Program-made: the position numbers and the translations under genes
The notes under the pieces: generated by a model
Database searches by the model: none
Seen by the model: the letters and a program-made list of their open reading frames with translations, nothing else
Told to the model about the DNA's origin: nothing
In this document: positions 1-10,523 of the stretch, piece by piece
How the letters are laid out: each line of letters begins with the position of its first letter
Position numbering within the stretch: the first letter of the stretch is position 1
Origin: Rahnella sikkimica
GTDB lineage: Bacteria; Pseudomonadota; Gammaproteobacteria; Enterobacterales; Enterobacteriaceae
Reading direction: 5' to 3'
DNA: 64,000 nucleotides
Assembly: GCF_002951615.1 (NCBI RefSeq)
Contig: NZ_CP019062.1
Location: 2,356,001-2,420,000 of the forward strand

Positions 1-2513
1 TCGTTTTTGCGACGTTGTTCCAGCAGGTCGTAATACACCTTGCCTGAGCACATCACCACGCGCTTAACCTGCTTTGGATCCAGTTCGTCCACTTCACCAA
101 TCGCTGGCAGGAAGCTGCCGTTGGCCAGTTCATCGAGTGTAGAAACCGCCAGAGGATGACGCAACAGAGACTTCGGCGACATGACGATCAGCGGACGTCG
201 CATACCGCGCAACGCCTGACGACGGATCATGTGGTAAACCTGCGCCGGGGTAGACGGGATACAAACCTGCATGTTTTGCTCAGCGCAAAGTTGCAGATAG
301 CGTTCCAGACGTGCGGAGGAGTGCTCCGGCCCCTGCCCTTCGTAACCGTGCGGCAGCAACATCACCAGACCACACATGCGGCCCCATTTCTGTTCGCCGG
401 AACTGATGAACTGATCGATAACCACCTGCGCACCGTTGGCGAAATCGCCGAACTGCGCTTCCCAGATGGTCAGCGTACGCGGCTCAGCCGTGGCATAACC
501 GTATTCAAACGCCAGTACCGCTTCTTCGGAAAGCACGGAGTCCCAGACGTTGAACATGCCCTGACTGTTGTGAATATTCGACAGCGGCACATACACGGAA
601 CCGTTTTTCTGGTTGTGGATCACGGCGTGACGGTGGAAGAAAGTCCCGCGCCCCATGTCCTCACCCGACAGACGGATCGGAATGCCTTCGTCAACCAGCG
701 TAGCGTACGCCAGATTTTCCGCGCCGCCCCAGTCGAATTTCTTATTACCTTCGGCCATCTCGTTGCGGTCGCCGTAAATCTTGGCAACGCGTGACTGCAT
801 TTCAATAGCATCCGGTACATGGCTGACGCGACGTGCCAGTTCCTGCAGGCGTTTCAGCTCAACCTTGTTCGGGTAAGCCTCATCCCACTCGTGGTTCAGA
901 TACGGTGACCAGGTGAACGTGTGCATGTCATTCTGACGCCACTCTTCCACCACGCACTCACCGGCATCCAGCGCATCACGATACAAATTGACCATTTCCG
1001 TGGCATCTTCGAGACTGGCCACGTTTTGCTCGGTCAGAATGTCAGCATAGATTTTGCGCGGCGTCGGGTGCTTCTTGATCTTGTTGTACATCAGTGGCTG
1101 GGTTGCGCTCGGTTCGTCGGCCTCGTTATGGCCGTGGCGACGGTAGCAAACCAGATCAATCATGACGTCACGTTTAAAGGTGTTACGGAAATCCAATGCC
1201 AGGCGGGTGACGAAAGCCACCGCTTCAGGGTCATCGGCATTGACGTGGAAAATCGGTGCCTGCACCATTTTCGCAATATCAGTACAGTAGTCGGTGGAAC
1301 GCGCATCTTTCGGATTCGAGGTGGTGAAGCCCACCTGGTTATTGATGACGATACGCACGGTACCGCCCACTTCATAACCGCGTGCCAGCGACATGTTCAG
1401 GGTTTCCTGAACCACACCCTGACCGGTAATCGCCGCATCACCGTGAATGGTGATTGGCAGAACCATGTTACTGCGCGCTTCATCCAGACGATCACGACGG
1501 GCTCGGACAGAACCGATCACCACCGGGCTCACGATTTCCAGGTGCGACGGGTTAAACGCCAGCGCCAGGTGAACCATACCGCCTTCGGTTTCCACATCAG
1601 ACGAATAGCCCATGTGGTATTTCACGTCACCGGTACCCAGGTGTTCTTTATGTTTGCCGGAGAATTCGTCGAACAGGTCCTGAGGTTTTTTACCCAGCAC
1701 GTTGATCAGCACGTTCAGACGGCCACGGTGCGCCATACCCAGCACCACTTCGCGCGTTCCGTTTTTGCCTGCATGACGGATCATGTCTTTGAGCATCGGA
1801 ACCAGCGCATCGCCACCTTCAAGGGAGAAGCGTTTTGCGCCCGGGAATTTCGCGCCCAGATAACGTTCCAGACCTTCTGCTGCGGTCAGTTCTTTCAGGA
1901 ACGTTTTCTTCTCATCATTGGTGAATTTCGCACGACCGGCCACGGATTCGACGCGCTGTTGGATCCAGCGTTTCTCTTCGGTGTTGGTGATGTGCATGTA
2001 TTCCACACCAATGGAACCGCAATAGGTTTGCTTCAGGGCTTTATACAGCTCGCCGAGCTGCATGGTTTCTTTGCCAATGGCAAAAGAACCGACGTTGAAG
2101 GTTTCCTGGAAATCAGCTTCAGTCAGGTGATGGAACGCAGGATCCAGATCCGGTACATCGTCCAGTTTCCACAGGCCGAGGGGATCAAGGTTCGCGTTCT
2201 GATGACCACGGAAGCGGAAGGCGTTGATTAACTGCAACACCTTAACTTGCTTGGCATCCGTTTGCGGATCGCTGATGGAGGAATTATAACGTGACGCATC
2301 TTTCGCCAGGCGGCGGAAGTAGTCGCGAGTTTGAGAATGGAGTTGCTCTGGTTTCACACCCACTGTTGGTAGCTGTTTAAAAATCGAACGCCAGCTATCG
2401 TCAACGGAACCAGGATCGGTTAAGTAGTCTTCATAGAGTTGCTCTATGTAAGACTGGTTTGCACCCGCCAGATAGGAGGAATCCAGCCAGGCCTTCATTG
2501 CGCCGTTCTGCAT
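1..2513 (-). CDS. sucA: 2-oxoglutarate dehydrogenase E1 component SucA (C-terminus cut by window edge)
   Basis: Thiamine-diphosphate-dependent decarboxylase (E1o) of the 2-oxoglutarate dehydrogenase complex, which feeds succinyl groups to SucB in the TCA cycle. The ATG at 2511-2513 opens MQNGAMKAWLDSSYLAG, the typical SucA start, and 837 codons are present, so roughly the last 95 residues of a usual ~933-residue protein lie outside the window. The TPP-binding HGDAAITGQG segment lies near residue 355, followed by the INNQVGFTT stretch. The gene follows sdhB on the same strand after a 393-nt gap with a hairpin, as in the sdhCDAB-sucABCD supercluster. The reading frame is open to the edge. Identity is secure. 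Confidence 0.97.
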   Translation of the reverse strand, partial: MQNGAMKAWLDSSYLAGANQSYIEQLYEDYLTDPGSVDDSWRSIFKQLPTVGVKPEQLHSQTRDYFRRLAKDASRYNSSISDPQTDAKQVKVLQLINAFRFRGHQNANLDPLGLWKLDDVPDLDPAFHHLTEADFQETFNVGSFAIGKETMQLGELYKALKQTYCGSIGVEYMHITNTEEKRWIQQRVESVAGRAKFTNDEKKTFLKELTAAEGLERYLGAKFPGAKRFSLEGGDALVPMLKDMIRHAGKNGTREVVLGMAHRGRLNVLINVLGKKPQDLFDEFSGKHKEHLGTGDVKYHMGYSSDVETEGGMVHLALAFNPSHLEIVSPVVIGSVRARRDRLDEARSNMVLPITIHGDAAITGQGVVQETLNMSLARGYEVGGTVRIVINNQVGFTTSNPKDARSTDYCTDIAKMVQAPIFHVNADDPEAVAFVTRLALDFRNTFKRDVMIDLVCYRRHGHNEADEPSATQPLMYNKIKKHPTPRKIYADILTEQNVASLEDATEMVNLYRDALDAGECVVEEWRQNDMHTFTWSPYLNHEWDEAYPNKVELKRLQELARRVSHVPDAIEMQSRVAKIYGDRNEMAEGNKKFDWGGAENLAYATLVDEGIPIRLSGEDMGRGTFFHRHAVIHNQKNGSVYVPLSNIHNSQGMFNVWDSVLSEEAVLAFEYGYATAEPRTLTIWEAQFGDFANGAQVVIDQFISSGEQKWGRMCGLVMLLPHGYEGQGPEHSSARLERYLQLCAEQNMQVCIPSTPAQVYHMIRRQALRGMRRPLIVMSPKSLLRHPLAVSTLDELANGSFLPAIGEVDELDPKQVKRVVMCSGKVYYDLLEQRRKN

Positions 2514-2906
2514 CGTGATCCCTTAAGCTTTGAAGCTTTAGTTTTCGCCGTGGTTAATAATATTGACCGTGATACACCGCGGTAAAACGGTTTTCCATAC
2601 TAAAACAGTTCGTTGGTTGAGCGTTTGGCTCTTCAAGGAACCTTCAGAAATCCGCCAGGTGCGTGACTGACTTTTGAAGTTGCCCTGCTTAACGTGTAGT
2701 GCTTTTCATCTCCCTTATTTTGACCCGGCTATCTTACTCCTGTCAGGCGCAACTTTGTTGCACTTGTTGCTACTTTGTTATTAAAAATTTACTTATTTGC
2801 TATCAACACCTCAGTTACGGCATTTGTAAGTAAAGAAAGCAAAAACTGCGGTTAAGTAAATAACAGCGGGAACCTGAGTTCCCGCTGATGGCATCACCTT
2901 ATGAAC
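2514..2906. other. sdhB-sucA intergenic region
   Basis: This 393-nt non-coding gap lies between two minus-strand genes. It holds a perfect 10-bp hairpin just downstream of sdhB (listed separately) and otherwise AT-rich sequence that probably includes a sucA promoter and leader. I see no convincing small gene in it. Confidence 0.6.
2864..2887 (-). terminator. hairpin downstream of sdhB (terminator or attenuator)
   Basis: CAGCGGGAAC and GTTCCCGCTG form a perfect 10-bp stem with a 4-nt loop, starting 20 nt after the sdhB stop. Read on the minus strand it is followed by the moderately U-rich TTATTTACTT. Because sdh and suc are often co-transcribed in relatives, it may terminate only partly or stabilise the 3' end of the sdh message. 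Confidence 0.6.
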
Positions 2907-3623
2907 TCAGGCGCCCCGCTGTAGCAGCATCGATTTGATGTGCCCGATGGCTTTCGTCGGGTTCAAACCTTTAGGACACACACTCACACAGTTCATGATG
3001 CTGTGGCAGCGGAATACGCTGAAAGCATCGTTCAGATCGTCGAGTCGCGGTTGCGTTTCGGTATCGCGGCTGTCGATAAGGAAACGGTAAGCGGCCAGAA
3101 GGCCTGCCGGACCGACAAATTTGTCCGGATTCCACCAGAAAGACGGGCAGGACGTCGAGCAACAGGCACAGAGAATACATTCGTACAATCCGTCCAGTTT
3201 TTCGCGCTCATCCGGCATCTGTAAATGTTCACGCGCCGGAGGATTTTTCCCATCATTCAACAGGTAAGGCTTAATCTTCTCATACTGCTTATAGAATTGT
3301 CCCATGTCCACAACAAGGTCGCGCACAACCGGCAATCCTGGTAACGGGCGGATAACAATTTTCTTGCCGCCGTGACGTAACGTCGAGACCGGCGTGATAC
3401 AGGCCAGACCGTTTTTCCCGTTCATGTTCACGCCGTCAGAACCACACACGCCTTCACGGCATGAGCGGCGAAACGCCAGCGTAGGATCCTGTTCTTTCAG
3501 CAAAATCAGCGCATCGAGCAACATCATGTCGCGCCCTTCCTGAGCTTCCAGCACATAATCTTTCATGTACGGAACATCATCGACATCCGGGTTGTAGCGA
3601 TAAATCGAAAATTCGAGTTTCAT
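2907..3623 (-). CDS. sdhB: succinate dehydrogenase iron-sulfur subunit SdhB
   Basis: Iron-sulfur subunit of complex II, passing electrons from SdhA flavin to ubiquinone through three clusters. At 238 residues it has the full family length. The [2Fe-2S] motif CREGVCGSDG has Cys55 and Cys60, Asp63 in place of a cysteine as in E. coli, and Cys75. The CILCACCSTSCP motif (about 149-160) and the CHSIMNCVSVCPKGLNP region (about 206-222) ligate the [4Fe-4S] and [3Fe-4S] clusters. It is the last gene of the minus-strand sdhCDAB operon, 18 nt after sdhA. It acts at the cytoplasmic face of the inner membrane. Confidence 0.98.
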   Translation of the reverse strand: MKLEFSIYRYNPDVDDVPYMKDYVLEAQEGRDMMLLDALILLKEQDPTLAFRRSCREGVCGSDGVNMNGKNGLACITPVSTLRHGGKKIVIRPLPGLPVVRDLVVDMGQFYKQYEKIKPYLLNDGKNPPAREHLQMPDEREKLDGLYECILCACCSTSCPSFWWNPDKFVGPAGLLAAYRFLIDSRDTETQPRLDDLNDAFSVFRCHSIMNCVSVCPKGLNPTKAIGHIKSMLLQRGA

Positions 3624-3641
3624 ATCTGTCTCCGCTCCGCC

Positions 3642-5408
3642 CTAGTAAGTACGCGCTTTCGGCGGGAAGGCCGCGCGAAGCTTAGGCTGCATGTTCACCT
3701 CACGGCGGGTCATGCTTTCTGTTTCCGGCTGATACAGCGTGTGACACAGCCAGTTCGCATCGTCACGTTCCGGGAAGTCGAAGCGGCTGTGTGCGCCACG
3801 GCTTTCAGTACGGTAGTTTGCAGAGACGGCAGTAGAAAACGCAGTTTCCATCAGGTTATCCAGCTCCAGACACTCGACGCGCTGGGTGTTGAATTCTGAC
3901 GAAGTATCGTCCAGACGCGCGGTTTTCAGACGTTCGCGGATCACTTTCAGTTGTTCCAGACCTTCTGCCATCGCATCGCCTTCACGGAATACCGAGAAGT
4001 TGTTCTGCATACAGGCCTGCAAATCTTTGCGGATTGCCACCGGGTCTTCACCGGAACGGGTATTGTTCCAGCGGTTCAGACGTTCCAGAGACACATCGAT
4101 ATCGTCCTGAGACGCATCGCGGCTTGCGCCCTGCTCCAGAATGGATTCCTGCAAGTGCATACCGGCTGCGCGGCCAAACACCACCAGGTCGAGCAGCGAG
4201 TTACCGCCGAGACGGTTTGCGCCGTGAACGGAAACGCATGCAATTTCGCCGACAGCGAACAGGCCCGGAATCACTTCATCCTGACCCTGTGCGTTCACAC
4301 GCAGCGCCTGTCCGGTCACTTTGGTCGGAATACCGCCCATCATGTAGTGGCAGGTTGGCAGAACCGGGATCGGCTCTTTGATCGGGTCAACGTGAGCAAA
4401 GGTGCGGGACAATTCCAGAATGCCCGGCAGGCGGGATTCCAGCACGTCGCGGCCCAGATGGTCGAGTTTCAGTTTAACGTGCGGGCCCCACGGACCTTCA
4501 CAGCCACGGCCTTCACGGATTTCGATCATGATGGAACGCGCCACCACGTCACGACCCGCCAGGTCTTTGGCATTTGGCGCATAACGTTCCATGAAACGTT
4601 CGCCATCTTTATTGAGCAGATAACCGCCTTCACCGCGACAACCTTCTGTCACCAGAACGCCCGCACCGGCAATACCGGTCGGGTGGAACTGCCACATTTC
4701 CATATCCTGCACCGGCACACCGGCACGCAGCGCCATGCCCACGCCGTCGCCGGTATTAATGTGCGCGTTGGTGGTGGACTGATAAATACGGCCTGCACCG
4801 CCGGTTGCCAGCACGGTTGCTTTGGCTTTGAAGTAAACGACTTCACCGGTTTCGATACAAATTGCGGTACAACCGACAATCGCGCCGTCCTGGTTTTTCA
4901 CTAAATCCAGTGAATACCATTCGGAGAAAATCGTGGTGTGGTTTTTCAGGTTTTGCTGATACAGCGTGTGCAGCAAGGCGTGGCCGGTACGGTCAGCCGC
5001 TGCCGCAGTACGTGCCGCCTGCTCGCCGCCGAAGTTCTTCGACTGGCCGCCAAACGGACGCTGATAAATCCGGCCGTCATCAAGACGGGAGAAAGGCAAT
5101 CCCATGTGTTCGAGTTCCAGAATCGCTTCCGGCCCGGTTTTACACATATATTCAATGGCGTCCTGATCACCGATGTAGTCGGAACCTTTTACGGTATCGT
5201 ACATATGCCATTCCCAGTCATCCTCATGGGTGTTACCCAGCGCAACGGTAATACCGCCCTGAGCAGACACCGTATGGGAGCGGGTCGGGAAGACTTTGGA
5301 AATCAGGGCGCAGGACAGGCCCTGTTGTGAAATCTGTAACGCGGCACGCATACCGGCGCCACCTGCACCGATAACGACAGCATCAAACTCTCTGACTGGC
5401 AGATTCAT
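3642..5408 (-). CDS. sdhA: succinate dehydrogenase flavoprotein subunit SdhA
   Basis: Catalytic subunit of complex II, oxidising succinate to fumarate with covalently bound FAD. The N-terminal dinucleotide-binding motif [10 protein letters not shown] (11-20) is followed by SHTVSAQGG, in which His45 is the expected covalent FAD attachment residue. The 588-residue length matches the family. The stop of sdhD lies only 3 nt upstream of its start, so the two are translationally close. The product is peripheral on the cytoplasmic side, held by SdhB and the SdhCD anchor. Confidence 0.98.
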   Translation of the reverse strand: MNLPVREFDAVVIGAGGAGMRAALQISQQGLSCALISKVFPTRSHTVSAQGGITVALGNTHEDDWEWHMYDTVKGSDYIGDQDAIEYMCKTGPEAILELEHMGLPFSRLDDGRIYQRPFGGQSKNFGGEQAARTAAAADRTGHALLHTLYQQNLKNHTTIFSEWYSLDLVKNQDGAIVGCTAICIETGEVVYFKAKATVLATGGAGRIYQSTTNAHINTGDGVGMALRAGVPVQDMEMWQFHPTGIAGAGVLVTEGCRGEGGYLLNKDGERFMERYAPNAKDLAGRDVVARSIMIEIREGRGCEGPWGPHVKLKLDHLGRDVLESRLPGILELSRTFAHVDPIKEPIPVLPTCHYMMGGIPTKVTGQALRVNAQGQDEVIPGLFAVGEIACVSVHGANRLGGNSLLDLVVFGRAAGMHLQESILEQGASRDASQDDIDVSLERLNRWNNTRSGEDPVAIRKDLQACMQNNFSVFREGDAMAEGLEQLKVIRERLKTARLDDTSSEFNTQRVECLELDNLMETAFSTAVSANYRTESRGAHSRFDFPERDDANWLCHTLYQPETESMTRREVNMQPKLRAAFPPKARTY

Positions 5409-5411
5409 TTA

Positions 5412-5759
5412 CTACGCTCCCCAAACAACAATTGTTCCGTAAAGTAGGTAAACCACTAACGTGACGACGATGGCCAGTTGCAGCACCAGTCGGACAGCTA
5501 CCGGTTTGACATAGTCCGTTAACACCTGCCACATGCCGATCCACGCATGAATCAAAATCGACAGCAATGCCAGCAGTGTGAATACTTTCGTGATGGAGGA
5601 AGAGAAGAAGCCATGCCAGACATCAAAAGTCAGCTCCTGAGCCAGAACCACAAAGCCCAGAATATAAAGGATGTACAGGGTGAGGATGATTGCGGAGGCA
5701 CGCAGTAACAGCCAGTCGTGCACACCATTGCGTCCCAATGCAGAAACGTTGCTTACCAT
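5412..5759 (-). CDS. sdhD: succinate dehydrogenase membrane anchor SdhD
   Basis: Small hydrophobic anchor of complex II with three transmembrane helices, helping form the quinone site and bind haem b. I chose the ATG at 5757-5759 ([21 protein letters not shown]), giving 115 residues like E. coli; a longer open frame extends upstream but lies inside sdhC and does not look like SdhD. The [16 protein letters not shown] segment supplies the conserved haem-ligand histidine and a quinone-site tyrosine. Its start overlaps the sdhC stop by 7 nt, indicating coupled translation. Confidence 0.97.
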   Translation of the reverse strand: MVSNVSALGRNGVHDWLLLRASAIILTLYILYILGFVVLAQELTFDVWHGFFSSSITKVFTLLALLSILIHAWIGMWQVLTDYVKPVAVRLVLQLAIVVTLVVYLLYGTIVVWGA

Positions 5760-6142
5760 ACGAGGACTCCAGCCAGAATTGACAGCACGACGGTCAGACC
5801 GATTGCCACCTGGGCAGAACGGGTACCGGCAGCCAAACTCTCTTCGATATAGCCAAAATCCATCAGCAAGTGGCGAACGCCACCGCAAACGTGATAGGCC
5901 AGCGCAGTGAGTATTCCCCAAAAGATGAATTTGACGAAGAAGCTATTCATGATGGCCGCAGCCTGCGCAAACCCTTCGGGAGAAGAGAGAGACAAGCCTA
6001 ACAGCCAGAGGAGGATACCGACGGCGACGAAGGTTATTACGCCAGAGACTCGGTGTAAGATGGACGCTATCGCAGTAACGGGAAACCGGATCGTTTGCAG
6101 ATCCAGATTGACAGGTCTTTGTTTTTTCACGGTTTTGCCCAC
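5753..6142 (-). CDS. sdhC: succinate dehydrogenase cytochrome b556 subunit SdhC
   Basis: First gene of the sdhCDAB operon and the second membrane anchor of complex II. The protein starts at a GTG (6140-6142), giving [20 protein letters not shown] and 129 residues, equal to E. coli SdhC; another GTG four codons later is possible. SILHRVSGV carries the Ser and Arg of the quinone pocket, and [13 protein letters not shown] the haem-ligand His. Three hydrophobic helices are visible. A GGAGG lies too far upstream (about 22 nt) to serve this start, so initiation may be weak, which fits a leader known in relatives to be controlled by small RNAs. Confidence 0.97.
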   Translation of the reverse strand: MGKTVKKQRPVNLDLQTIRFPVTAIASILHRVSGVITFVAVGILLWLLGLSLSSPEGFAQAAAIMNSFFVKFIFWGILTALAYHVCGGVRHLLMDFGYIEESLAAGTRSAQVAIGLTVVLSILAGVLVW

Positions 6143-6971
6143 ACAGCTCTTATTATTTTACTTCCTCCGGCCCGGAGCAGTATGTCAGACAGCATCCTTT
6201 CCTGCGTTCGTGTCGCTGTGGGTGCGTTGGCCGCATTCTCACAACACCAAAAACGTTAGAAAGCTGAGCTCCTAAAAGCTCTCATTTCCCGCGCTCAAAC
6301 AACGACATCCGATGTGCTTAAACGGCGCAGAAATGTGTTTTTCCTTTCAGTCCATTTTCATAAATTCAAAGACAAAAAAGATGATGCTGGGTGCTCCTAC
6401 TTCGGATTGCCCGGAGACCTTGTAGGAGTATAGGTTGATCACATTCTTATTACAATTGCCCTACAAATGCTTTATTCACATTTCTTGTAAACAGTGAGTT
6501 AGCTCTCATTTTCCACAAAAGGCACAAAATAAATTATCTGGTTTGACATTTGATCAACATTTCCATTACATATGAACTATCCCTATAGGACTGTGATACT
6601 GAGCACATACCGGCTGACGCCATCCGCACCAAAATGGTGGAAGTTTCTGAAGAATCAGTGGATCACACAATCGTGATGCAGGGTCTTCCCTGTTGCCCCA
6701 AGTTATGCAAAAGTGGGGATTGTGTAAATCCTCAACCTCTTCACAGGTACTGAGCGACAGAACAGTAATGATTTACCGAATCGTTAACAACGATGAAACG
6801 CCGCTTGTTGGTCACAGAGCAGTCTGAGACTGCAATTCGACTCAGCTCTACGTTCCCTTCCCATACGATCGCAGAGTTAAGGCTGACAATAATAATGACC
6901 TTACAAGGCGTCGCTTCCAGGCATTTCTGTTGTTACTGATTTTTAAAAATAAGGCGCTAAGGAGACTGTAA
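6143..6971. other. divergent sdhC-gltA control region
   Basis: An 829-nt non-coding region between divergently transcribed sdhC and gltA. In relatives this region carries promoters for both directions with ArcA and CRP sites; here I can only point to one plausible sigma-70 promoter toward gltA (listed separately). CTCCTAC at 6394-6400 and GTAGGAG at 6422-6428 could form a stem with a 21-nt loop. No frame in the region looks coding. Confidence 0.6.
6543..6571 (+). promoter_or_regulatory. candidate gltA promoter
   Basis: A perfect -35 hexamer TTGACA (6543-6548) is followed after 17 nt by TTACAT (6566-6571), a poor -10. If used, the gltA leader would be close to 400 nt. The gltA start is far downstream, so other promoters are possible. 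Confidence 0.35.
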
Positions 6972-8255
6972 ATGGCTGATAAGAAAGCGACACTTACCCT
7001 ACAAGGTCACGACCCAATTGAACTAAACGTGCTTACCGGCACGCTGGGTCAGGATGAAATTGATATCCGCACCCTTGGTTCAAAAGGTCTTTTTACCTAT
7101 GACCCCGGTTTCACCTCTACTGCATCCTGCGAATCCAAAATCACCTTTATCGACGGTGACGAAGGTATTCTGCTCCACCGTGGTTTCCCGATTGATCAGT
7201 TGGCAAAAGAGTCAACCTTTCTGGAAGTCAGCTACCTGCTGCTGAATGGCGAAGCGCCAACCCCTGAGCAGTTCGAAGAATTCAAAACCAATGTGACCCG
7301 TCACACGATGGTGCACGAGCAGATCACCCGTCTGTTCCACGGTTTCCGTCGTGACTCTCACCCGATGGCCGTACTGTGCGGCGTGACCGGCGCACTGGCG
7401 GCGTTTTATCACGACTCAATTGACGTCGAAAACGAGCGTCACCGCGAAATCGCCGCTTACCGTCTGCTGTCCAAAATGCCGACCGTTGCCGCGATGTGTT
7501 ACAAATATTCTATCGGCCAGCCGTTTGTGTACCCGCGCAACAATCTGTCTTACGCCGGTAACTTCCTGCACATGATGTTCTCCACGCCGTGTGAAGAATA
7601 TAAAGTGAACCCGATTCTGGAACGTGCGATGGACCGTATTCTGATCCTGCACGCCGACCACGAACAGAACGCCTCGACCTCTACCGTGCGTACCGCCGGT
7701 TCTTCTGGCGCTAACCCGTTCGCCTGTATCGCAGCCGGTATTGCTTCCCTGTGGGGGCCAGCGCACGGCGGTGCAAACGAAGCCGCACTGAAAATGCTGG
7801 AAGAAATCAGCAGCGTGGATCACATCCCTGAATTCGTTAAACGTGCAAAAGACAAAAATGATTCTTTCCGCCTGATGGGCTTCGGTCACCGTGTTTACAA
7901 AAACTACGACCCGCGCGCCACTGTGATGCGTGAAACCTGCCATGAAGTGCTCAAAGAGCTGGATCTGAAAGATAACCTGCTGGAAGTGGCGATGGAGCTG
8001 GAACACATCGCGCTGAACGACCCGTACTTCATCGAGAAAAAACTGTATCCGAACGTCGATTTCTATTCAGGCATCATCCTGAAAGCCATGGGAATTCCGT
8101 CGTCGATGTTTACCGTGATCTTCGCGATGGCGCGTACCGTTGGCTGGATTGCTCACTGGAGCGAAATGCACCAGGACGGCATCAAAATCGCCCGTCCTCG
8201 TCAGCTTTACACCGGCTACGACAAACGCGATTTCCATTCTCAGCTGAAAAAATAA
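6972..8255 (+). CDS. gltA: citrate synthase GltA (type II, hexameric)
   Basis: Condenses acetyl-CoA with oxaloacetate to citrate, the entry step of the TCA cycle. At 427 residues it equals the E. coli enzyme and starts with the expected [20 protein letters not shown]. The catalytic histidines sit in [12 protein letters not shown] (near 264) and [15 protein letters not shown] (near 305), and the [17 protein letters not shown] stretch is conserved. AAGGAG lies 7 nt before the ATG. It is monocistronic, divergent from sdhC and closed by a strong terminator. Confidence 0.99.
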   Translation: MADKKATLTLQGHDPIELNVLTGTLGQDEIDIRTLGSKGLFTYDPGFTSTASCESKITFIDGDEGILLHRGFPIDQLAKESTFLEVSYLLLNGEAPTPEQFEEFKTNVTRHTMVHEQITRLFHGFRRDSHPMAVLCGVTGALAAFYHDSIDVENERHREIAAYRLLSKMPTVAAMCYKYSIGQPFVYPRNNLSYAGNFLHMMFSTPCEEYKVNPILERAMDRILILHADHEQNASTSTVRTAGSSGANPFACIAAGIASLWGPAHGGANEAALKMLEEISSVDHIPEFVKRAKDKNDSFRLMGFGHRVYKNYDPRATVMRETCHEVLKELDLKDNLLEVAMELEHIALNDPYFIEKKLYPNVDFYSGIILKAMGIPSSMFTVIFAMARTVGWIAHWSEMHQDGIKIARPRQLYTGYDKRDFHSQLKK

Positions 8256-8275
8256 GTTCTGATTTCGCAGACGTT

Positions 8276-8299
8276 AAAGGCTCCCGCGGGAGCCTTTTT
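8276..8299 (+). terminator. gltA intrinsic terminator
   Basis: The perfect palindrome GGCTCCCGCGGGAGCC (8279-8294), extended by AAA/TTT, is followed by a T run. It lies 20 nt after the gltA stop. The nei gene converges from the other side, and the A-rich opposite flank could help termination in that direction too. Confidence 0.9.
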
Positions 8300-8315
8300 C
8301 ATTTCAACGTTTTCA

Positions 8316-9110
8316 TCACACCTGACAAACCGGGCACCAGAAAAATGGCCGTGAAGACACGCTGCCCTTTTCAATCGGATCGCCGCAACGCGCGCAGGGT
8401 TTCCCCGTCCGCCCGAAAACTTTGAAACGGAACAGTGCGCCATGATGCACATTTTCATCCATTGTGCCGCGCGTGGCGTAGGACAAACGCGCGACGGACA
8501 AACAGGCATCGGCCAGCGCATCCAGTTCTGCGTCATTCAGTTCATTCGCTTTATGATCGGGCAGTAATTTTGCCAGCCACAGAATTTCCGCCCGCAGATA
8601 ATTTCCCAATCCGGCCAGAAATGCCTGATCCAGCAACATCCCGCCGAGCTGACGGTTGCGGAATTTCGGCGAAAGTAACCGCTCACGTACCTGCGCGACG
8701 GTCAGGGTTTCATCCAGCACGTCCGGCCCGATACGTTGCAGGAACGGGTGATTTTCTATCTCCGCCGTATCGTAAAGCCCGATCTCAGACGCGCTGTAGA
8801 GCAAGATCGCCGCGTCCGTGGTTTCGAGTTTTACCCGCAGCGAACGTTTGGTCTCCTTCGGCGTTTCACCGGCCTGAATCACCCGCCAGACGCCATAAAG
8901 CTGGTTGTGGCTGTAGAGCGTCAGGCCGTTGGAAAAGTGCGTCAGTAGCGCTTTCCCACGGGTTTCAATCGCCGTAATTTTTGTGCCACGTAATGCCGAC
9001 TGGTAAGGCTTCAGATTGGGAAAAGCGAACCAGACATCCGTGAGCGGTTTGTTAACGACCGCGGCTGCCAGCAGATCGGCAGCGCGGCGAATTTCAGGAC
9101 CTTCAGGCAT
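8316..9110 (-). CDS. nei: endonuclease VIII Nei (DNA glycosylase/AP lyase)
   Basis: Base-excision repair enzyme that removes oxidised pyrimidines and cuts the abasic site. The mature N-terminus [13 protein letters not shown] provides the catalytic Pro and Glu, [10 protein letters not shown] carries the conserved lysine near residue 53, and the C-terminal zinc finger is [11 protein letters not shown]...FFWCPVCQ. Length 264 is normal. Its ATG overlaps the pcp stop (ATGA), so it is the last gene of the pxpBCA-pcp-nei operon; a repair enzyme at the end of an oxoproline operon also occurs in E. coli, where pxpA precedes nei. Confidence 0.97.
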   Translation of the reverse strand: MPEGPEIRRAADLLAAAVVNKPLTDVWFAFPNLKPYQSALRGTKITAIETRGKALLTHFSNGLTLYSHNQLYGVWRVIQAGETPKETKRSLRVKLETTDAAILLYSASEIGLYDTAEIENHPFLQRIGPDVLDETLTVAQVRERLLSPKFRNRQLGGMLLDQAFLAGLGNYLRAEILWLAKLLPDHKANELNDAELDALADACLSVARLSYATRGTMDENVHHGALFRFKVFGRTGKPCARCGDPIEKGSVSSRPFFWCPVCQV

Positions 9111-9760
9111 CAGTGAGTCGCACCCTCGGCAATCCGCAAATCCTGCTCGGTATGCAGCGCGATAGCGATCGTCAGCTCAAGCGCATTCAGCACCGTATGA
9201 ACCGACATACTCGGCGCGCCCGGATGACGCGCAGCCTGTTCCGGCAGATAAGGAATATGGATAAACCCGCCCTTCACCACTTTGCACGACGGCTGGGCAA
9301 GACGATGCAGCAGGCCGTACATGATGTGATTACACACATACGTACCCGCCGTTTGCGAGACAGAGGCCGGAATGCCGGATTCACGTAGCCCGTTCACAAT
9401 GGTTTTGATCGGCAGCGCGGAGAAATACGCAGCAGGGCCGCCGGCGACAATCGTCTCATCCACCGGCTGATTGTTTTCGTTATCAGGGATACGCGCATCG
9501 TTGATGTTTATCGCCACACGTTCGATGCTGAAATCACTGCGACCGCCCGCCTGCCCGACGCAAATCACCATTTCCGGCTGCACTTCATCAATGGCCGCAT
9601 TCAGCGCATCAATGGCTTTGCCAAACACGCACGGCAACTGGCGCACCACAATCTTCGCCCCGGACAATTCCATGTCACCTAACAGTTTCACCACTTCCCA
9701 TGACGGGTTAATTTTTTCGCCTTCGAACGGCTCGATACCGGTGACTAAGACTTTACGCAT
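9110..9760 (-). CDS. pcp: pyroglutamyl-peptidase I Pcp
   Basis: Cysteine peptidase (family C15) that removes N-terminal pyroglutamate from peptides in the cytoplasm. The ATG at 9758-9760 gives [14 protein letters not shown], the usual start, with GGGGAA just upstream; the longer frame above it is not conserved. Glu80 (SIERVA), Cys143 ([10 protein letters not shown]) and His168 ([11 protein letters not shown]) form the expected catalytic triad. Length is 216 residues. It begins 25 nt after pxpA and overlaps nei. Its product, 5-oxoproline, is the substrate of the PxpABC enzyme encoded just upstream, so the operon forms a two-step salvage route to glutamate. Confidence 0.96.
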   Translation of the reverse strand: MRKVLVTGIEPFEGEKINPSWEVVKLLGDMELSGAKIVVRQLPCVFGKAIDALNAAIDEVQPEMVICVGQAGGRSDFSIERVAININDARIPDNENNQPVDETIVAGGPAAYFSALPIKTIVNGLRESGIPASVSQTAGTYVCNHIMYGLLHRLAQPSCKVVKGGFIHIPYLPEQAARHPGAPSMSVHTVLNALELTIAIALHTEQDLRIAEGATH

Positions 9761-9785
9761 AGGTATTCCCCTGATTTTACTGACG

Positions 9786-10523
9786 TCAGACTGCGCTGAC
9801 CTGAATATCCTGCTCACCAAACGCTTCGCGCAGACGGCGCGCGAAGGTCAGTGCGTGCTCACCATCACCGTGAAGACAAACGGTGTCGGCCTGCACCGGA
9901 ACCCGGACGCCTTCGCGGCTGAGTACTTTATGTTCCCGCACCATCGCCAGCGTTTGATCCAGCGCCAGTTCATCGCTCTCAATCATTGCATCCGGCTGGC
10001 TGCGCGGCACCAGCGTGCCGTTACTCTGATAACGCCGGTCGGCAAACACTTCCTGCCGCGTTTGCAGCCCGAGGCGTTCACCGGCGCGGATCAGTTCGCT
10101 TCCCGCCAGCCCGACTAAACGAAGGGTCGGATCAACGTCATACACCGCGCGGGCGATGGCATCCGCCAGCAGCGCGTCGGTCGCCGCCTGGTTGTACAAC
10201 ATGCCGTGCGGTTTCACATGCACCATTTTGCCGCCTTCGGCGCGGGTGATCGCAGCGAGTGCGCCAAGCTGATACACCACCTGCGCGTACACGGTTTCCG
10301 GCGCAAGCTGCATGGCCGTCCGGCCAAAGTTTTCGCGATCAGGAAAGCTCGGGTGCGCGCCAATCGCCACGCCGTACTTCAGCGCCCAGCGCACGGACTG
10401 CTGCATGGTCTGCGCGTCTCCGGCATGAAAACCGCAGGCGATATTTGCCGAACTGACGAGCTGCAAAAGCGCCTCGTCGTTGGCGCAGCCTTCGCCCAGA
10501 TCCGCGTTCAGATCAACGATCAT
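9786..10523 (-). CDS. pxpA: 5-oxoprolinase subunit PxpA (YbgL/LamB-YcsF family)
   Basis: Subunit of the ATP-dependent prokaryotic 5-oxoprolinase, which hydrolyses 5-oxo-L-proline to L-glutamate. [23 protein letters not shown] and [13 protein letters not shown] are the LamB/YcsF-family signatures, and [11 protein letters not shown] and [11 protein letters not shown] are further conserved blocks. Length 245 is typical. Its start overlaps the end of pxpC by 11 nt. All three Pxp subunits are needed for activity in characterised systems. Confidence 0.96.
   Translation of the reverse strand: MIVDLNADLGEGCANDEALLQLVSSANIACGFHAGDAQTMQQSVRWALKYGVAIGAHPSFPDRENFGRTAMQLAPETVYAQVVYQLGALAAITRAEGGKMVHVKPHGMLYNQAATDALLADAIARAVYDVDPTLRLVGLAGSELIRAGERLGLQTRQEVFADRRYQSNGTLVPRSQPDAMIESDELALDQTLAMVREHKVLSREGVRVPVQADTVCLHGDGEHALTFARRLREAFGEQDIQVSAV

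Noticed and set aside
921..2231. A 436-codon plus-strand open frame opposite sucA
   Set aside because: It is antisense to a clearly conserved gene, has no recognisable domain or ribosome site, and comes from the codon bias of sucA.
3951..4904. A 317-codon plus-strand frame opposite sdhA
   Set aside because: Shadow frame of sdhA, His/Thr/Arg-rich, no family resemblance.
5760..5921. A 54-codon N-terminal extension of sdhD
   Set aside because: It overlaps the sdhC coding region in another frame and lacks SdhD similarity; the ATG at 5757-5759 gives the normal length.
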